Notes under the pieces: generated by a model
What the model was told of the DNA's origin: nothing
Databases searched by the model: none
The model's input: only the letters and a program-made list of their open reading frames with translations
Source: Cheilinus undulatus
Lineage: Eukaryota; Chordata; Actinopteri; Labriformes; Labridae
Reading direction: 5' to 3'
Assembly (NCBI RefSeq): GCF_018320785.1
Contig: NC_054873.1
Location: forward strand, 30,098,196 to 30,162,195
DNA: 64,000 bases
In this document: positions 1-14,300 of the stretch, one piece after another
Layout: every line of letters begins with the position of its first letter
Position numbering within the stretch: the stretch's first letter is position 1
Translations under genes and position numbers: made by a program

Positions 1-30
1 ATCCTCCTCTCAGTTGGCAGCTGAGAGAAG

Positions 31-336
31 TGTCGGTACCTGATCCGTCCCGGAAACCCGATTTGCACTGCGCATGTGCAAACACGTGTCTACATCCGCA
101 TCTACATAAATGAATTCTAACCCTAACCCTAACCAGTGGAATATAAATGCTAAACGTAACCCAGGAAGCTAATTAATTAAAATCTAAACCTACCCCAGTG
201 AGCTACCCCTAAATCTAACAAGATAAATTAAAAGGCTAAACCTAACCTAGCTTTGATAGGCTGCCAAGGGGATGTAGACGCGTGTTTGCACATGTGCAGT
301 ACAAATCGGGTTTCCGGGACGGATCAGGTACCAACA
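31..336. mobile_element. Foldback/MITE-like element with 67-bp inverted ends and telomere-like core
   Basis: Left arm 31-97 and right arm 270-336 are reverse complements with about four mismatches; both carry GGTACCTGATCCGTCCCGG and GGAAACCCGATTTG. The AT-rich interior holds TAACCCTAACCCTAACC at 118-134, a short vertebrate-telomere-like run. No transposase is present. The outer boundary and target duplication are unclear because the window starts 30 bases before the left arm. Confidence 0.75.
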
Positions 337-1519
337 AGGAGGATCAGGAGAACCACATCTACATCCTGAAATGGGCGTGGTCAGGGGCGGAGTCAGACAG
401 CTCAGTAACATTTAGAGCCACACACACACAGAAATGGCTCGTTCTGAGCAGGACTGAAACAGAGGGATTTTTTAGACAAGCAAAAACCCAATACTGGAGG
501 GTTTTCAGCAACAAACTTCACAGGAATGTTTTGGAGACCTTAGGGGAAAAATATACACTTGTCTTAAAAGAGCAAAATATGTGACCTTTAAAGTTTTTAA
601 TGCTGGTATTGTGGCAAACTTGTCTCCAATGTTTCTATCAAGGCGGACCCTTAATGATTAGTGTGGGGATACTAATCCTACACAGCCAACATTGAAGAGA
701 AAGAAAGGTCTCAAAGAAAAAAAGACATTTTTCCTATGCAAACTATCCCTTTAAGAAAGATATGACCTCAACACATGGTTTGAGCAAACAAACTAAACCC
801 ACACACATACAATATTTTTAGGTCAGTGTGAGAGGTGGTTACTGGGCCGTTTTCATGGAAAATGTTCAGATACTGACACATAAAGAGAAATCTCTGAGCG
901 GCACATAATGAGTTGACTCTCAAAGTCCGAGGTTATGGAGGTGTGGTATGCCGCAGTAGACTGGCTACAAACGGCTTGGATCCTGAGGGGTCACAGAGAT
1001 GGGCCAGGTTGTAAAGGTGTCGTCCTTGCATTTTAATTCAAAGTACAGTACCTAATCAGAGTAAGACGGTTTAAAAAACATGAAATCTATTCAGTGCATT
1101 TTTTTGCATTGTCACTCCCAATTCTTTTCTCAAATATAGGTAGAGGAGCAAAAGTAAGCTGTGTTTGTTCACAAATTTTTTGGACCAAGTGAGATCTTTT
1201 CAGGTGGACAGAGGATGACAGTAGTAGTGAGAAAAGCAGTGAGGAACAGCTTTTCAGGGCAGGCAGACTGCTGCAAGGCTTTAGAGGCACATCCCCCTTC
1301 TGAAGAGGGAGCAGGTGTCCCTTATTGTCGTTCATCTCACTACAGTCACAGCAGCCACATGAAGGTACACAGCTTATGTGGAAAAAGTCACTAATAAATA
1401 AACCTTGTCCTTAAAAAGGAATGCTGCATCTTAGAGTATGCTTTCAATGACATAACGCCATTAAAAAAAATGGGATGGTTTGAGAGTCTATCAGTGTGTT
1501 CACACTGTAAGAGCAGGTT
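337..1519. other. Downstream flank and 3' UTR region of bmal2
   Basis: No coding exon is supported here. The part next to the stop codon should be bmal2 3' UTR (minus strand). A minus-strand ATTAAA occurs at 1032-1037, but the transcript end cannot be fixed from sequence alone. Confidence 0.5.
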
Positions 1520-4500
1520 CTATAGAGACCAGTGCATCTCTTCGAAGTCCACAGCCTCCCCCAGGTTTGTGTCAGTCTCAAGGAGGCTCATGATGACCGC
1601 CATGGCTGCTTCATCGTTGCTAAGACTACTAAGGCCTGGCCCAACCACGCTGTCCAAGTCCAGCTGTGAATTCTCTGCTGAGGTAGCACGAGATAACAGA
1701 GAGAAAAATTCAAGGGGTTATAAAAGCATATCATTGAAAAACATAGCCCTATATTAATGTTACTAGCGAGTGTCAGTGAGCATACCCATGAGTGCATCTC
1801 CTCCTCCTGAGAATGCAGCTTCCTGTGGCTCATCCTCTGAGCTTGACTTTCCTGGCACCTCCATGTCTGTCGCCTCTCCATTTGGCACCTGTTGACCCCA
1901 ACAATAAAGGAGGAATCTTAAACTAAGCAGCAATAGGACAGGAAGAAACAAATCTTTGCAGGTTAAATCGTGGCTTTGAGAAATTTCAACAAGTTCACTA
2001 CAATTTCTCATTTATACAGCAGAGATAAGATGACATATCCTTCCGCCCTAAAGATGACATCTTTTTCAGGCAGGGACTGAAAAAGATGCCACTTGGGTGG
2101 GCCACCCAGGTAAACTGGCGCCCACCCAAGTACATTTGAGGGCCATTTCACCGTTTTCATATTTTCATAGTTTTGGGAACATCTCTTTCAGCTATATACA
2201 CACCAGCATTTGAGCCAGCTTTGCTTTGCACCTCAACTTCTGTATGCCTCTCCTTCCTGACAATAGATCCATTTTCTTCAGTACAAAGAGCCCCTACGTA
2301 GCCCATCCAGGTGAACTTTCAGACATAACTGCCTTTCACGAGAAAATAAACTCATCCATAATCTTCCTTTTCTCCAGAAAACTTTGCGTGCGTGTTGAAC
2401 AAGTGTCTGACGCACTCTGCATCCTGAAATTACATCAACGAGGCTCATCCACAAGCAGATTACAACGAACATGTTAGAAACATTTCACTTGTGGTAAATA
2501 AAGAAACTGATCGGACATAGTGCCGTTGTTAAATACAGGTTCAAGCTCACACTGACAGGTAAAGAGAGAGGAGGAGAGAGTTTACAAGCTAGGGTAAATG
2601 ACTGGTGAGCAGATTAAAGTTGTGATCCAACCCCTAAATAAGTTTCAGAATAAAGAATGATTTATACAAATTGAGAATAAAACTTCTGAGGACATTGGGC
2701 TGCATATGCCCAATAATAATGTAGTAATAATGTAATGATGCAAAAATAATATTATCCATAATAGATAGGGTGATGAAGCCAATTTCATGGATGTTCCTGC
2801 ACAGCTACACTACCTTATTTTTCTGAATGTTTATGCTGTTTATCTAGGGAAACATTAACTTGTTGATATTGGTGTGTACACTAAGACAATATAATGCCTA
2901 ATGGTACATCTAATAATTATGCCAGTCACTGTCAACCAGACATTAGACACTGAGACTAAGTGAAAAAGAAAAATATAAGGTTGATAAGAGGTGACTGATC
3001 CTTGCTGCCAGAGAAAATCCGAGCTTTTGTCAGAAACTTTGATTTTCTGTTAATTTCAGTGACTCCTATAAACAGAATACTGCATCATTTGTCTCACTCA
3101 CCCCAAATGGCAAACACTGAACTTAAATGATTTTCCAGTTTTGAAAAATACAGAACAGGGTCCTTACAGAACTGAGTTTGGAACTCCAACCCTGCTCACA
3201 GACTGCAAGCTGCCCTGTGGTCCAGCACCTAGCACTTATTGTCCTCAACAGAGGAGTGTTTTCAGCCAAATCAACACTCCACTAAGTTTATTTACTTACT
3301 AGAATACTTCCTGTTTTCTTCAAATGTACAAGTATGACCTAACAGAAGAAAAGCAGTTAAAAAGTGGCACCATCGCCTGCCTCTCTGGTCTGCGTGGTCA
3401 TGTATTCCAGAATGGAGTGCGCTTTCAACTGGATTAGGTCTCAACTAGTGACAGTAGCAGCTACACACAGTGGGATATTGACATCACACTGGTATAGGCT
3501 GCAGTCAGCTTTAGTGATGAAGGTAGGTAGGAAAGTAGGTATTAAAAGTGCAGCTTAAACAGCAGAGTTTAAAGAACATAAGCACAAAAAACTTAAGTAA
3601 CCTGAAAATATTTACACAGCCTTCAAACCGTGACTGAAACAGATGTGCTCATGATCAAAGACAAATAAAAAACTTACATTGTTGCTATTTTGATTGTGAG
3701 CTGGTGGACATTTATCCGATGGTAAACTGAAAGGGCTCGCATTACCACTAGAGGGAGATGAGTTTGTCCTAAAAAGACAAGATTTATTGAAAGTGAAAGC
3801 GGTAAAATCTAAAACAAATATTAAACAGAGCTGCTATAGCTGTAAAAGACTTGCTGCACTAATGTACCTGTGGAAAATTAATTCAAATGATCTCTGCCAC
3901 TGTTACAAAATTAAAGAAGATGTTTTCTGAACATTTAACAACTGAAACTATACGAGGCTTTACCTGTTTAAATCCAGAAGTTCATTTGCAATCTGAGTGC
4001 CAATGCTTCCAGCATAAATCATCGCTCCAGGCGTGGTGGAGACGCCAGGTATAATTGGAAAGGACTTCTTACCATCTTTGAACAAAAAACATTTGAATTA
4101 TGATTGACATTAAGAACATTATTGGGTACTGTGACACAATCTGCATTTTACAGTATCACAGAGCATCAGAGGTACCGTCATGGTAATATATATATATATA
4201 TATATATTTTTTTTTTTTTCCCCAGTGAACTGACCTTCAGAAGTCTTGGAATTGCTCACAGGTTCAGACTTGTTTCCTGACTGACTGGTTCGACTGTGAT
4301 CAAACCTAGAGGAAAGATAATGCCTTTAGTATACTTATCTCAGGTACAAAGATATGGAAGTGATGCATAATGAAACTCAAGCATATACTCACGATATAAC
4401 TGTGTTCGTTGACACTATGTATTCTACTTCTTTGGTCCAGGGATTTACAAAACTAAACCACTGACTCTGCAGAGTGACAAAAGAGCCATGTTTCGTTTTG

Positions 4501-7500
4501 AACTTGTAACAGTTTGTCTCGATTTTCTCTTTACTTCGCAACACTGTGGAAAGAAAACGAGAGGGTGAGACCAAGACAATATAATCATTAAAAACATGTA
4601 CATAAAAATGCCTAAAACTGTTGCCATCATTTTACTTTAACTTCAGCTTAAGTAATAAGGATTAGATAGAAGTAATGCAGTAGACTAAATTAGTTAACCT
4701 TTTCTATGCCTTTCAGCTAAATGTGGCAGGTCATCTTGATGGAAGTACTCATAGCATGATGTCCCAAGTAATTCTTGAGGAAGATAGCCAAGAATGGTTG
4801 TTGCTCTGTTGGAGAAAGGGAAAAGTTGTGGTTAAAGAGCACACTACTAAATCATAAATCTGTATCAGCCAGAGTAATGAATGGACTCCACAGGTCAGGA
4901 TCTGTTTTCAATTGACCAACAAGAAAAGACAGATGGCGCAAACAGTTTGGACATTTTAACAGAACATATGAGGAATATCTCAGTGAGTGGAAATAAAGTA
5001 AACAAGCACTGAGACACTAAAACCTTGTAAAACCTCTGAATTAAAACACAACTTTACCTTTGATCAACAAAGGTGAATTTTCCATCCATGGCATAGCGTG
5101 TAGTGAACTCTGTGGGTTTAACTCTGACTTCTCCATTAACCTGGGGAGATGTGTGAGAGTGGACGCGTCCTACTGCAACCAGGCAGCTAAAGTGGGAGCT
5201 ATCCTGCTTGTCAGCCTCTCCCTCCCCATCCGGTCCGAGCTGGCTGGTGGGCCAGCTGCGCATGTAGCCTGTGCAGTGGACGGTGCAGTACTTCTGAGAC
5301 TCTGTAAGAACATGCAGTCATAATTAAGAAGACAATTTTGCATCCAGAAAAAAAAAAAAAATTTATTCATGACAGGGATTTGTCAAAGTCTAAAGCCCAG
5401 TTCAGGTCAAAGACAAGTCCTATCTTGCAATTGCCTGCAACAGGCCACTCGCTTGAAAGTTGCACTGTCTTTCAGTCTGATTGTGTGTCCTTTGTTTTGT
5501 AGTGTTTAGAAAGACATAATGGTTGACTGTGACCTGACCAGCTGCTACCAACTGGCTACAGACTTGTGTAGATAGATTTGTGACAGTTTATTAATGTGCT
5601 GAGAATCCATGGAATAATTTCTGCACCTTTCTTTTTGGACGAGCTGGATTGGAATTCTTTGTCTTCCACTTTGACTGAAACTTTGTTATACTTCATGCGG
5701 CAGAAGAATGAGCGCCGTGCACCTGAACAAAGCCTTGTTGCTCCGACAGGAAGGTCAGCCTGGACCTGCAGACCGGCTGGAGAAATGACAGGAGAATTAA
5801 ACATGCTGACTCACACAGCACAATCAAACACCAACTTTTATGAAAACATACAAATGCTTTTTACTTTTTGCATCTATTAGCCGTTCACGAGGGTATAATT
5901 CAGAAGCTGAAAGCTGCTCCTTCACTTTTCCAATGTCCTTTTGATGTATGTAATCAAACAGGCTCTGTCCAATCAGCTCCACCTGTAGTCAGAACAGAAA
6001 ACATGTCAAACAGAGCTAAACATGGCTCTGGTGCTGCTAAATATAAATATCAAAACCATGATTTTTCTGACTTTTCAGGTGTAAAGTTGGATATTTAAAA
6101 GAGTGCGTGAATGATTGTAATTTTAAGTCTAAAACCATATCAATATCAATATATTGTGGATTAATTTATATCAATAGTAGAATTATAACACCAGCACAGC
6201 TGATAGTGAGCGAGTTTATGAATGAAATTTTCATTGATTTTATTGGTGGGTACTTTTCCCTCTTTTATGCCCTGATTGTTAGAAACTGTATCCCTTTTCG
6301 TAGGGAAGTGTTATCGTCATTTTAAATGGGTTTCCTGCTTTCTATTGTGTTGGTTCATGTTATTTTTACTTCTGTTTATTTAATTTGTGTGTCATACCCG
6401 ATTATAATTTAATATCTTCTGGATGGACTCGGAGACAAAAACTATTTTCCCACGATCACAGCCGACTACAAAGAGGAACCCGTCTGCAGCCTGTAAGAAA
6501 GAAAAAAGGGGTGGGGATCCATGTGACAACAATGTTAAGAGAAAAGTTAGTCATTATCTAGTTACCTTGTACTTTTTTGTACAGATTTCACTGTATCTAA
6601 CATTTTGACCTTAAAAAAGCAACGACACAAGTAATGTGAAAAATACAGTACACGTTTAACTTATGTCTAGTTCAAGTTGAATGTATCACTGAAATAACTT
6701 GATGGATTAACAAACAACTTACTTTACAAATAATTTAGAAAAGGCTGAAGAATTGATCCCAATAATAATGGGGGTTCATTCATCTATTTCCTATAGACCT
6801 TTAGCATATGACGTCACATGTGTGCACAGCTTAGAAAGCTCAAATTGTCTGTTTAAGATATGCAATGTGGACAAAATTATTTGGCCGACTGACCATCACA
6901 CCACTAGTATCTGTACCGGCTCATCCCAAAGGTGTTCATAGGGATTGAGGTCAGGGCTCTGTGCTAGTGGAGGTCAGCCTCTCCCTCCTCTCCCTCCCTT
7001 CCCTCCCCGGAATCAGCAGAATGTTGGTGACTTTTTACACACCATGCGCCTTGGCAGTTGTTGACCCCGCTCTGTGATTTTATGTGACCTTCCGCTTAGT
7101 GGGTGTTATTCCTAAATGCTTCCACTTTCTAATAATATCACTTACAGGTAACAGAGGAAGATTCAGCAGAGATGGAATTTCACAAACAGTCTTGTAGCAA
7201 AGATGGCATCCATCACAGTACCACGCTTGAAGACACTGACCTCTCCAGAATGACCCATTTTGTATTATAAGTGTTTGCAAATGAAGATTCCATGGCTAGG
7301 TGTTTGATTTTATACACATGTGGTGTGGGTGTGATTGAAACACCTTAATTCAATAATTAACAGGTGTGGCTAAATACTTCGTTCATGTAGTGTACCTTCC
7401 AAATATTTCTTTGAGTATAAAATATAGAAAATTAATTTCTTATTTTCAACAGAAGCACTGAATGGTGACCTTTCGCTGGACTTCAACCAAGTAAGATGTT

Positions 7501-8294
7501 GAAAATAGAAACGGTGCTTACAAATGCCTCTTTATGCCCAGTAAATACATGTCTGATGAAGACATTTTGATGAAAAACTTAAAGTTGTATTCACAAGGAC
7601 AGCTACATAGGCATCAGGGCTTTTTCATGAGATCACTGCCTGTGTGGTCTTCACGAGTCTCTCTGTTTGAGAGAGCTCTTGAGGTGACAAACCTCAAAGT
7701 CAGTAATATTTGTGGTAAGTAGGCTAGTTCTGTTATGTTTCTTTCTGTTAATTTTATGGCTCCAAAATATATGTCAATATCTCTACCTACAAAAATGTAT
7801 AGTAGCCCCTTGTCACCCAGTTCTTCTACCATTTGCTGTAGTGACTGATGCCACGGTAGTCACATGACTGCAATTGGGCAATACAGCATATCCGGAATGG
7901 AGCCAACCCAAGCTGTCATTGAGGGCCGACTCTGTGACAGTGTGGGCTGGCTGGCGGTTTGTCACAGAACTGACATAAAGAAACTACTGAACATTCACAC
8001 TCATACCTAATGGACATATAAGATAACATAAACCTAACAGACATGCTTTTGGATTATAGGGAACCCAGACGGGACACTGCAACCTCACAACTGCACAATC
8101 ACGAGGCTTTAAAAAGTATTTAAGAACAGTTTAGGTCCTAAGCCATTTTATGGATGTATTAATGTTAAGCTTCCATATTCATTGGTATCGGTTTACCTTA
8201 AGGACAAGGTGTTTAAGCTCCTCATCAGGAAGGAATGATGGTTTGTAGTTGGCTTCAGAAAATGTTGTTCCTGAACCTAAAAACACACAAAAAA

Positions 8295-8329
<35 letters not shown>

Positions 8330-11300
8330 TTTATTGTTATGCCATTTGAATGCTTTCATTGAGAACAGCCACATCGGGAAATTCAGTGGTTTTAGTAAAA
8401 AAACTACAGATGTGGTCGCAAACTACCATTACTGAGAACGAAACAGAGAGACTCCTTAAAGCATGTTCCTCACAGACATGATCTGAGAATGCCAACACTT
8501 TTTTTTTTTTGGGGGGGGGGGGTCATAGCTAATCTGGGTAATTGCTTAAAACATAAAACATATGCATAGAGCATGATGAGCACCAGGTTACTGGACAAAA
8601 AAGGTTGTATTATGACTTAACTCAGTAATAACTTGAATTTCAAGATGCATGAGAAAGGGTCTATCAATTCTGAAGATGATTTGCCATCTCTTGACATGTT
8701 ACCTTTGAGAGATTTGAGGTGTTGCACAGCCATTCTGAGCACAGTGAGCTTGTCCAGCTTTCTTGACATGGGGTTACAGGTAGGGATCATAGCTGACAGT
8801 TTGTCAATGAGATAGTTCATTTTATCCCGTCTTCTCTTTTCTATTTTGCTGTGTGGTTCCCTGAAGAGACATTAAATAATAAAACAACAAGGCAACTTTA
8901 GTTCCCTTTGAAAAGCAATGGTTATGCATTACATGCAGAATTTCATCAAACATTTACACTTTTTAGATTGGTGATTATAAGACAAGGAAGCAGAAATGTT
9001 ATTTAAGAGGGACTGGCAATTCAAACTTACTTGAAGCATTTGATTTTGACATGTTGATCATCTCCATCTGACCTGTAGAGCAGAAAAAGAAAACACATGT
9101 AAAATATCTTCAAATAAACAACAGCCCAAATTTCACGTCAGCACACAATACCCATTTTGGTCGTCATCCATGTCTGCATCAAGGATGGAAGTAGATTTTG
9201 TATCCCTGAGGGAGAGAGGTTGTTGCCATCATTAGATATGATCAACAATTAATGTCACTTTAAAGAGTTACAGATCTTCTCTGAACCTAATTAGAGTGCT
9301 GGTAAATATGCTTCAAACTACTTACAGGGTGTCCATACTGCCCTTGCGCTTCCTAGGCATCTCCATGTTTAAAGACAAGCCAGCAGCTGGGGGTGAGGTC
9401 ATCAGGCTGGACAATGACATAGAGCTGCATTGGTTTTTCTCAGTCAGAACATCTTCTGAAAAACACAAGAAAAAAGCTCTAAAGCTCAATTGCCAGCATA
9501 TAAATATGTTTCATTTAACTGTTTGTTAGACCGTACATTTCCATATTAAAGAGATGATGAATCAAACACCTGCTTCACCACATTCACAGTCCGTCCAGCT
9601 TGTTAGCGGCCCACACACAATCTAAATAAACAGTTTTTAATGTGTCTGTCACACCAGTCATTGAACACGTATGTGTCAGTTAACACACAAGCAAGAACAG
9701 CGTGATTTAAGAAGAAACTGTAACAATATCAGCTCAATCGATATTGTCACACAATGTTTATAAAATAAAAAAAGTTGGAAAATATCAATTTTATCTCTTC
9801 CCACCAAATGACAGAAATTTAATTTTAACTTTTCATAATTACAGATGTTATTATCAGAACGCTACTATGGATAACATGAATGCACAATGCTTTGCAAGTA
9901 TTGGTAAAAAAGGTAATGTGTCAATTGGAGCACATGAATATCGGGTTACTGCAGATATAAAAGTCCCTGATGTAATTTGTAGCCACTAGAATGGTAGGGG
10001 TAACCACCTTTTTGTTTTTTTTTTTGTTTGTTTTTTACCTCCTATTTTTGGCTAATGCTTGTCCAAATTTTCATCTGGTTGCTAAGAATTAAATGTGGCA
10101 TGTCAGGCATTCTCCTAATTCAGTGAAATTCACCTTTAAGTGAGAGGATGCCACTCACTTAAAGGTGAATTCAGTGAAATTCACCTTTAAGTGAGTGGCA
10201 TCCTCTCACTTAAAGGTGAATTTCACTGAATTCACCTTTAAGTGAGAGGATACCAGTTTCACTTGTTATAACTGGTAAAGCATACTTTGAGCAAAGTTTG
10301 AATAAACTGATGAAGTCGAAGCCCATGTGAATATCTTGTAAGCAGTGGGATACAACTGGCTGTTATGGCATCACTAGGTAATGTTTTTTTCTGCACAACT
10401 ATGTGGACATTACATCCCTATCTATTATTACAGGTATTGTGTCTCAGTACATCTTAGCAAATGCTAGATCCTAATTAAACAGTTACAGTCTCAAAACTTT
10501 TTTTCAAATCTGCTAAACTAACATTTTTACTAAACTACTTCACATTGAGTCCACATAATAGTGTAATTTGATAGCTGTAACTTTTCAGAGACTGAGGTGA
10601 CATCTCCAAATTGCTTCTTTCCTTGACATCCAAAACCATAACACTCTTATTCACTGTGATATAACTGAGAAATATGTTAAGGTACTGACAGTTTTTCTTT
10701 CTTTCTTAAACAAAAACATATAAAAGCCACTGAAAAAAATCAATAGAATATTGAAGAACTCTTCGTTGAAAAAACTACTTGTATGATATATCAACTGTTA
10801 CACTTTTCTGCAAGGAATGGATTAACTATCTGTTTCTTGTTGCCTTATACTGAACTCCTAATCCTACAAGGGATGTTACTAGGTGAATAATTTCCTATCT
10901 AATTATACACAAGTTATAACGGCATTTAACTGACTAGCTCTGGACAACTTTATCCCCACAACCACCTCTGTACATTGTACAACAACAGACACAATAGAGC
11001 TGAAATTCAGTCAAACTTCCAGACGAGTCATCTGACTCAAAAATCAGGTCAGAATCACCTTGAAAAAGCAGTCGACTCCTGCCTAGCTTATCGTGGACAT
11101 GTATGACTAGTGTGTGTAATAATAGCTTTCCCTTCTGCGACATGCTGTTCATCACCTCTTTTGAAACCTACTCCCTGGCAGTGGTTTCAGTAATTATATC
11201 ATCAATCTTGATGCTGCTGGTCTTGATTGTTTGATTAATTTATAAAGAAAAAATCTGTTGTAATTTCAGTATGTCTCATGACCAGATTTTTGCTGGTTTT

Positions 11301-14300
11301 GAAACCACAAGACCTTTAAGTAGTTGTTTAAACGATTATAAATGTTATTTATTATAAACAGTTCCAGGATCTTTTTTAATATACAGTTCCATGCAGCTTA
11401 GTCCTCTGACAGACTGGACAGGCGTTTTTATCACATTGATATCTTCCTTAAATAATGGTCGAAGTCATTTTTTGACAAAAATGATTTCTTTGCCTCAGTC
11501 AGCTCTTAAAGAAGCAGTGAACACTTTAACTTTTTTTTCAGCTGAACACTAAGGTATCTGACTGAACTGCGTGATGGCAGACATGGAATCAATCAGCTTT
11601 GCAAGGTTATCAGTGTCTTTACCAAGTTATTGTCGGTGCACACACACCATAAAGCACTGAGCACTTAGGCCCTGTACACAACAAGGGCCCTTTTTAAATG
11701 TATTTTGTCATTTCTTTCCCAGAGAAGAGTTGAATGTTAAAAAATTAATGCCACAGCTGGTTTTGACAGCCCAGTTTTAAAATAATTTACACAAGCAGCT
11801 ATCATGTAGGGCCATATTAGGGAAAAAAAGTCTGACCCCTGAGGTCTGTTTAGAACAATACTAGACCTCAAGAGAATAGTCAGCAAAAATGTAGGTTAAT
11901 CAAATTAACATTTCCTTCCATATCCAAATCACATACCATCACAGTAGACAATAACTGCATGTATTAAACTAGCAGTACCTAATGAAGCCCAGGACCAGTA
12001 GGCACCAGCAAACATAAAGAGTAGTTCTGAATTATGGCAAGCTCTACCAGTCTCCAAAAAGAAGACATTTAACTAAGCAGAAATAGTTTTTTTTCAACCT
12101 GAATTTCCAAAGAAAATTTCTCTTCCTCTTTAAGGGTTGTCTATCTAGCCCAAATAAGTGACTATTAGGCATATGTTTATTGTCATGTTATAGCCTTTTA
12201 ACATCACTAAGGATGTAAACATAACACATGAAACATTTGATCAAATCAAGAAAAAAGCAGGATACTCTTCTATGCAGGATGGTTTTGACAATGTTGGATA
12301 CATTTCATGCTCTAAAATATGCCTACATTATAATAAACTTAGCACAAAAGGTAAGGAAATTTGTGTTTGGTAGATTATTTGTTGTAACAATGCTTCTTGG
12401 CAATAAATCTTATACGGTGGAAAGCCTGTTTATTTCCCTTTTGACTGGTGTGACATCTGTAAGGAACATGCATTTGTGGGATGAGCAGCAGAGCTGAGTA
12501 TGTGGGTTGCGCCCATGAAAAATTTGTAAAATCTTCTCTACCAATGCCAAACAGCTTATTCTGCCATTGACTCTTGTTTGGTGTTTGGTGGATTGGATGA
12601 TTGAAGTTTGAAGAAACAAGACATAGTGGCAATTAAACAATTTCTTCATTTAACAAACAGGAGCCTCAGTAGCGTGTGGAAGAACCATACACAGCTACAA
12701 CAGCCTGACACGTCCTCTTCATACTGGTCACCAGCCTGTTCACGTACTGCTGTGGGATAGAATCCCATTCTTCTACCAGCATTTTTCTAAAGTCAGCCAA
12801 CGTGGTTGTGTTGGTCACTCTGGCACAAACAGCACACATGGACTCATCGCTGAAAATAACGTTCCTCCACATGTTCAGGTTCCCGGGAACGTGTTGCCGA
12901 CACCAGCGCAAACGGGCCTGATGGTGAAGGGCAGTCATGGCAGGCCTCCTGGCAGCCCTTTGAGACCGGAGATTGGCTGCGTGCAGTCTGTTCCAGATTG
13001 TCTAGGCAGAGAGCCGTCGGCCATATCGTCCTGCAAACCTTGACTGTAAATCTGTAGAAGACAGCCTACGGTACCTAAGTGCTGACAGGGTGAGGAAATG
13101 GTCATCTTGGGGTGTCGTCTTCTTGGGACACCCACTTCACGGCCTGTCTCTGACATCCCCCGTTATATGGAACTGGGCCTTCAGTTTGGAGATGATACTA
13201 GGGCTTACTCCAATGCCGCAACTTGGTTTTGTGGAACACCAGCTTGAAGTTGCCCTGTCACACAGGCCCTATCCAGATCAGTCAAACTTGGCATACTGAT
13301 TCCTGGAGCAGACCCATACTGACCACTGTAGCAGGGCCTACGCTCACAGGTGCTGCCAATCAGGTGACAATCAGGCACCTGATTGTCAGCACCTGGGGGT
13401 ACCAGAAGCTCAAAACAAGAGTCAATAGCAACAGCAAAATAAGCTGTTTGGCACTGGCAGAGATTTGGCAAATTTTTCATGGGTGCAACCCACATACTCA
13501 ACTCTGCTGCTCATCCCACAAACACATGTTCCTTACAAATGCGGCACCATTTAAAAGGGAAATAAACAGGCTTTCCATCGGTATAAGATTTATTGCCAAG
13601 AAGCATTGTTACAACAAAGAAATGATCTACCAAACACAAATTTCATTACCTTTTGTGCTAAGTTTATGTAATGGCTGATATCTGTTATAAAATGACATAT
13701 TGTAAATCTATCACATGATTTAAAAAATATGTTAAATCTGTGAAAAGCTTTGGCTCATCTAAGTCTGAGCTTTGTTATAGCGTTTGTGTTTCCTGCTTCC
13801 TGATAAGCACATGGTGTCCACATGTTTACAATGACACCCTTTAAAATCAGCAATAAGTAAACTAAATAGAACAGCTGTAATTATTAAGTTCACATGTGAC
13901 ACAAAGACCCAACTTTATATTCACTGGACAAAATAGTGAGCTTCTGTATAAATATACATGAAGTATTACTAATTAAGTCGCCATTATGTGTACAGATGCA
14001 CTGTTCAGGGGAACTATTACAGCCAAATTGCAGCATTACCTCGTTTTTATAGCTGAATAAACGGTTGAACTGGAAACTGGTTCAACCGTTGGGGGGAGCG
14101 ACCGGTAAGTTTAGCTAACCAGTTTTAGGCCTTAAAGCAGCTACTTCAAATACTTTTTTAACAAAACATGACACCATTTCAATGGTAGAGCATAGACTGT
14201 CAAACTGTTGAAATGATTCATTTTGACACAGTTTCAGGACTGTAAATACACCGTATGAATCGTCACAGTTGAGCTGGTAAACAGGCCGGGCTGCTATTGC

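Noticed and set aside
118..134. TAACCC repeats as a telomere or chromosome end
   Set aside because: Fewer than three units, enclosed by the arms of a foldback element, with ordinary genes on the right.
13223..13678. 151-codon open frame as a gene
   Set aside because: It covers the right inverted end of the Tc1-like element and has no protein-family resemblance.
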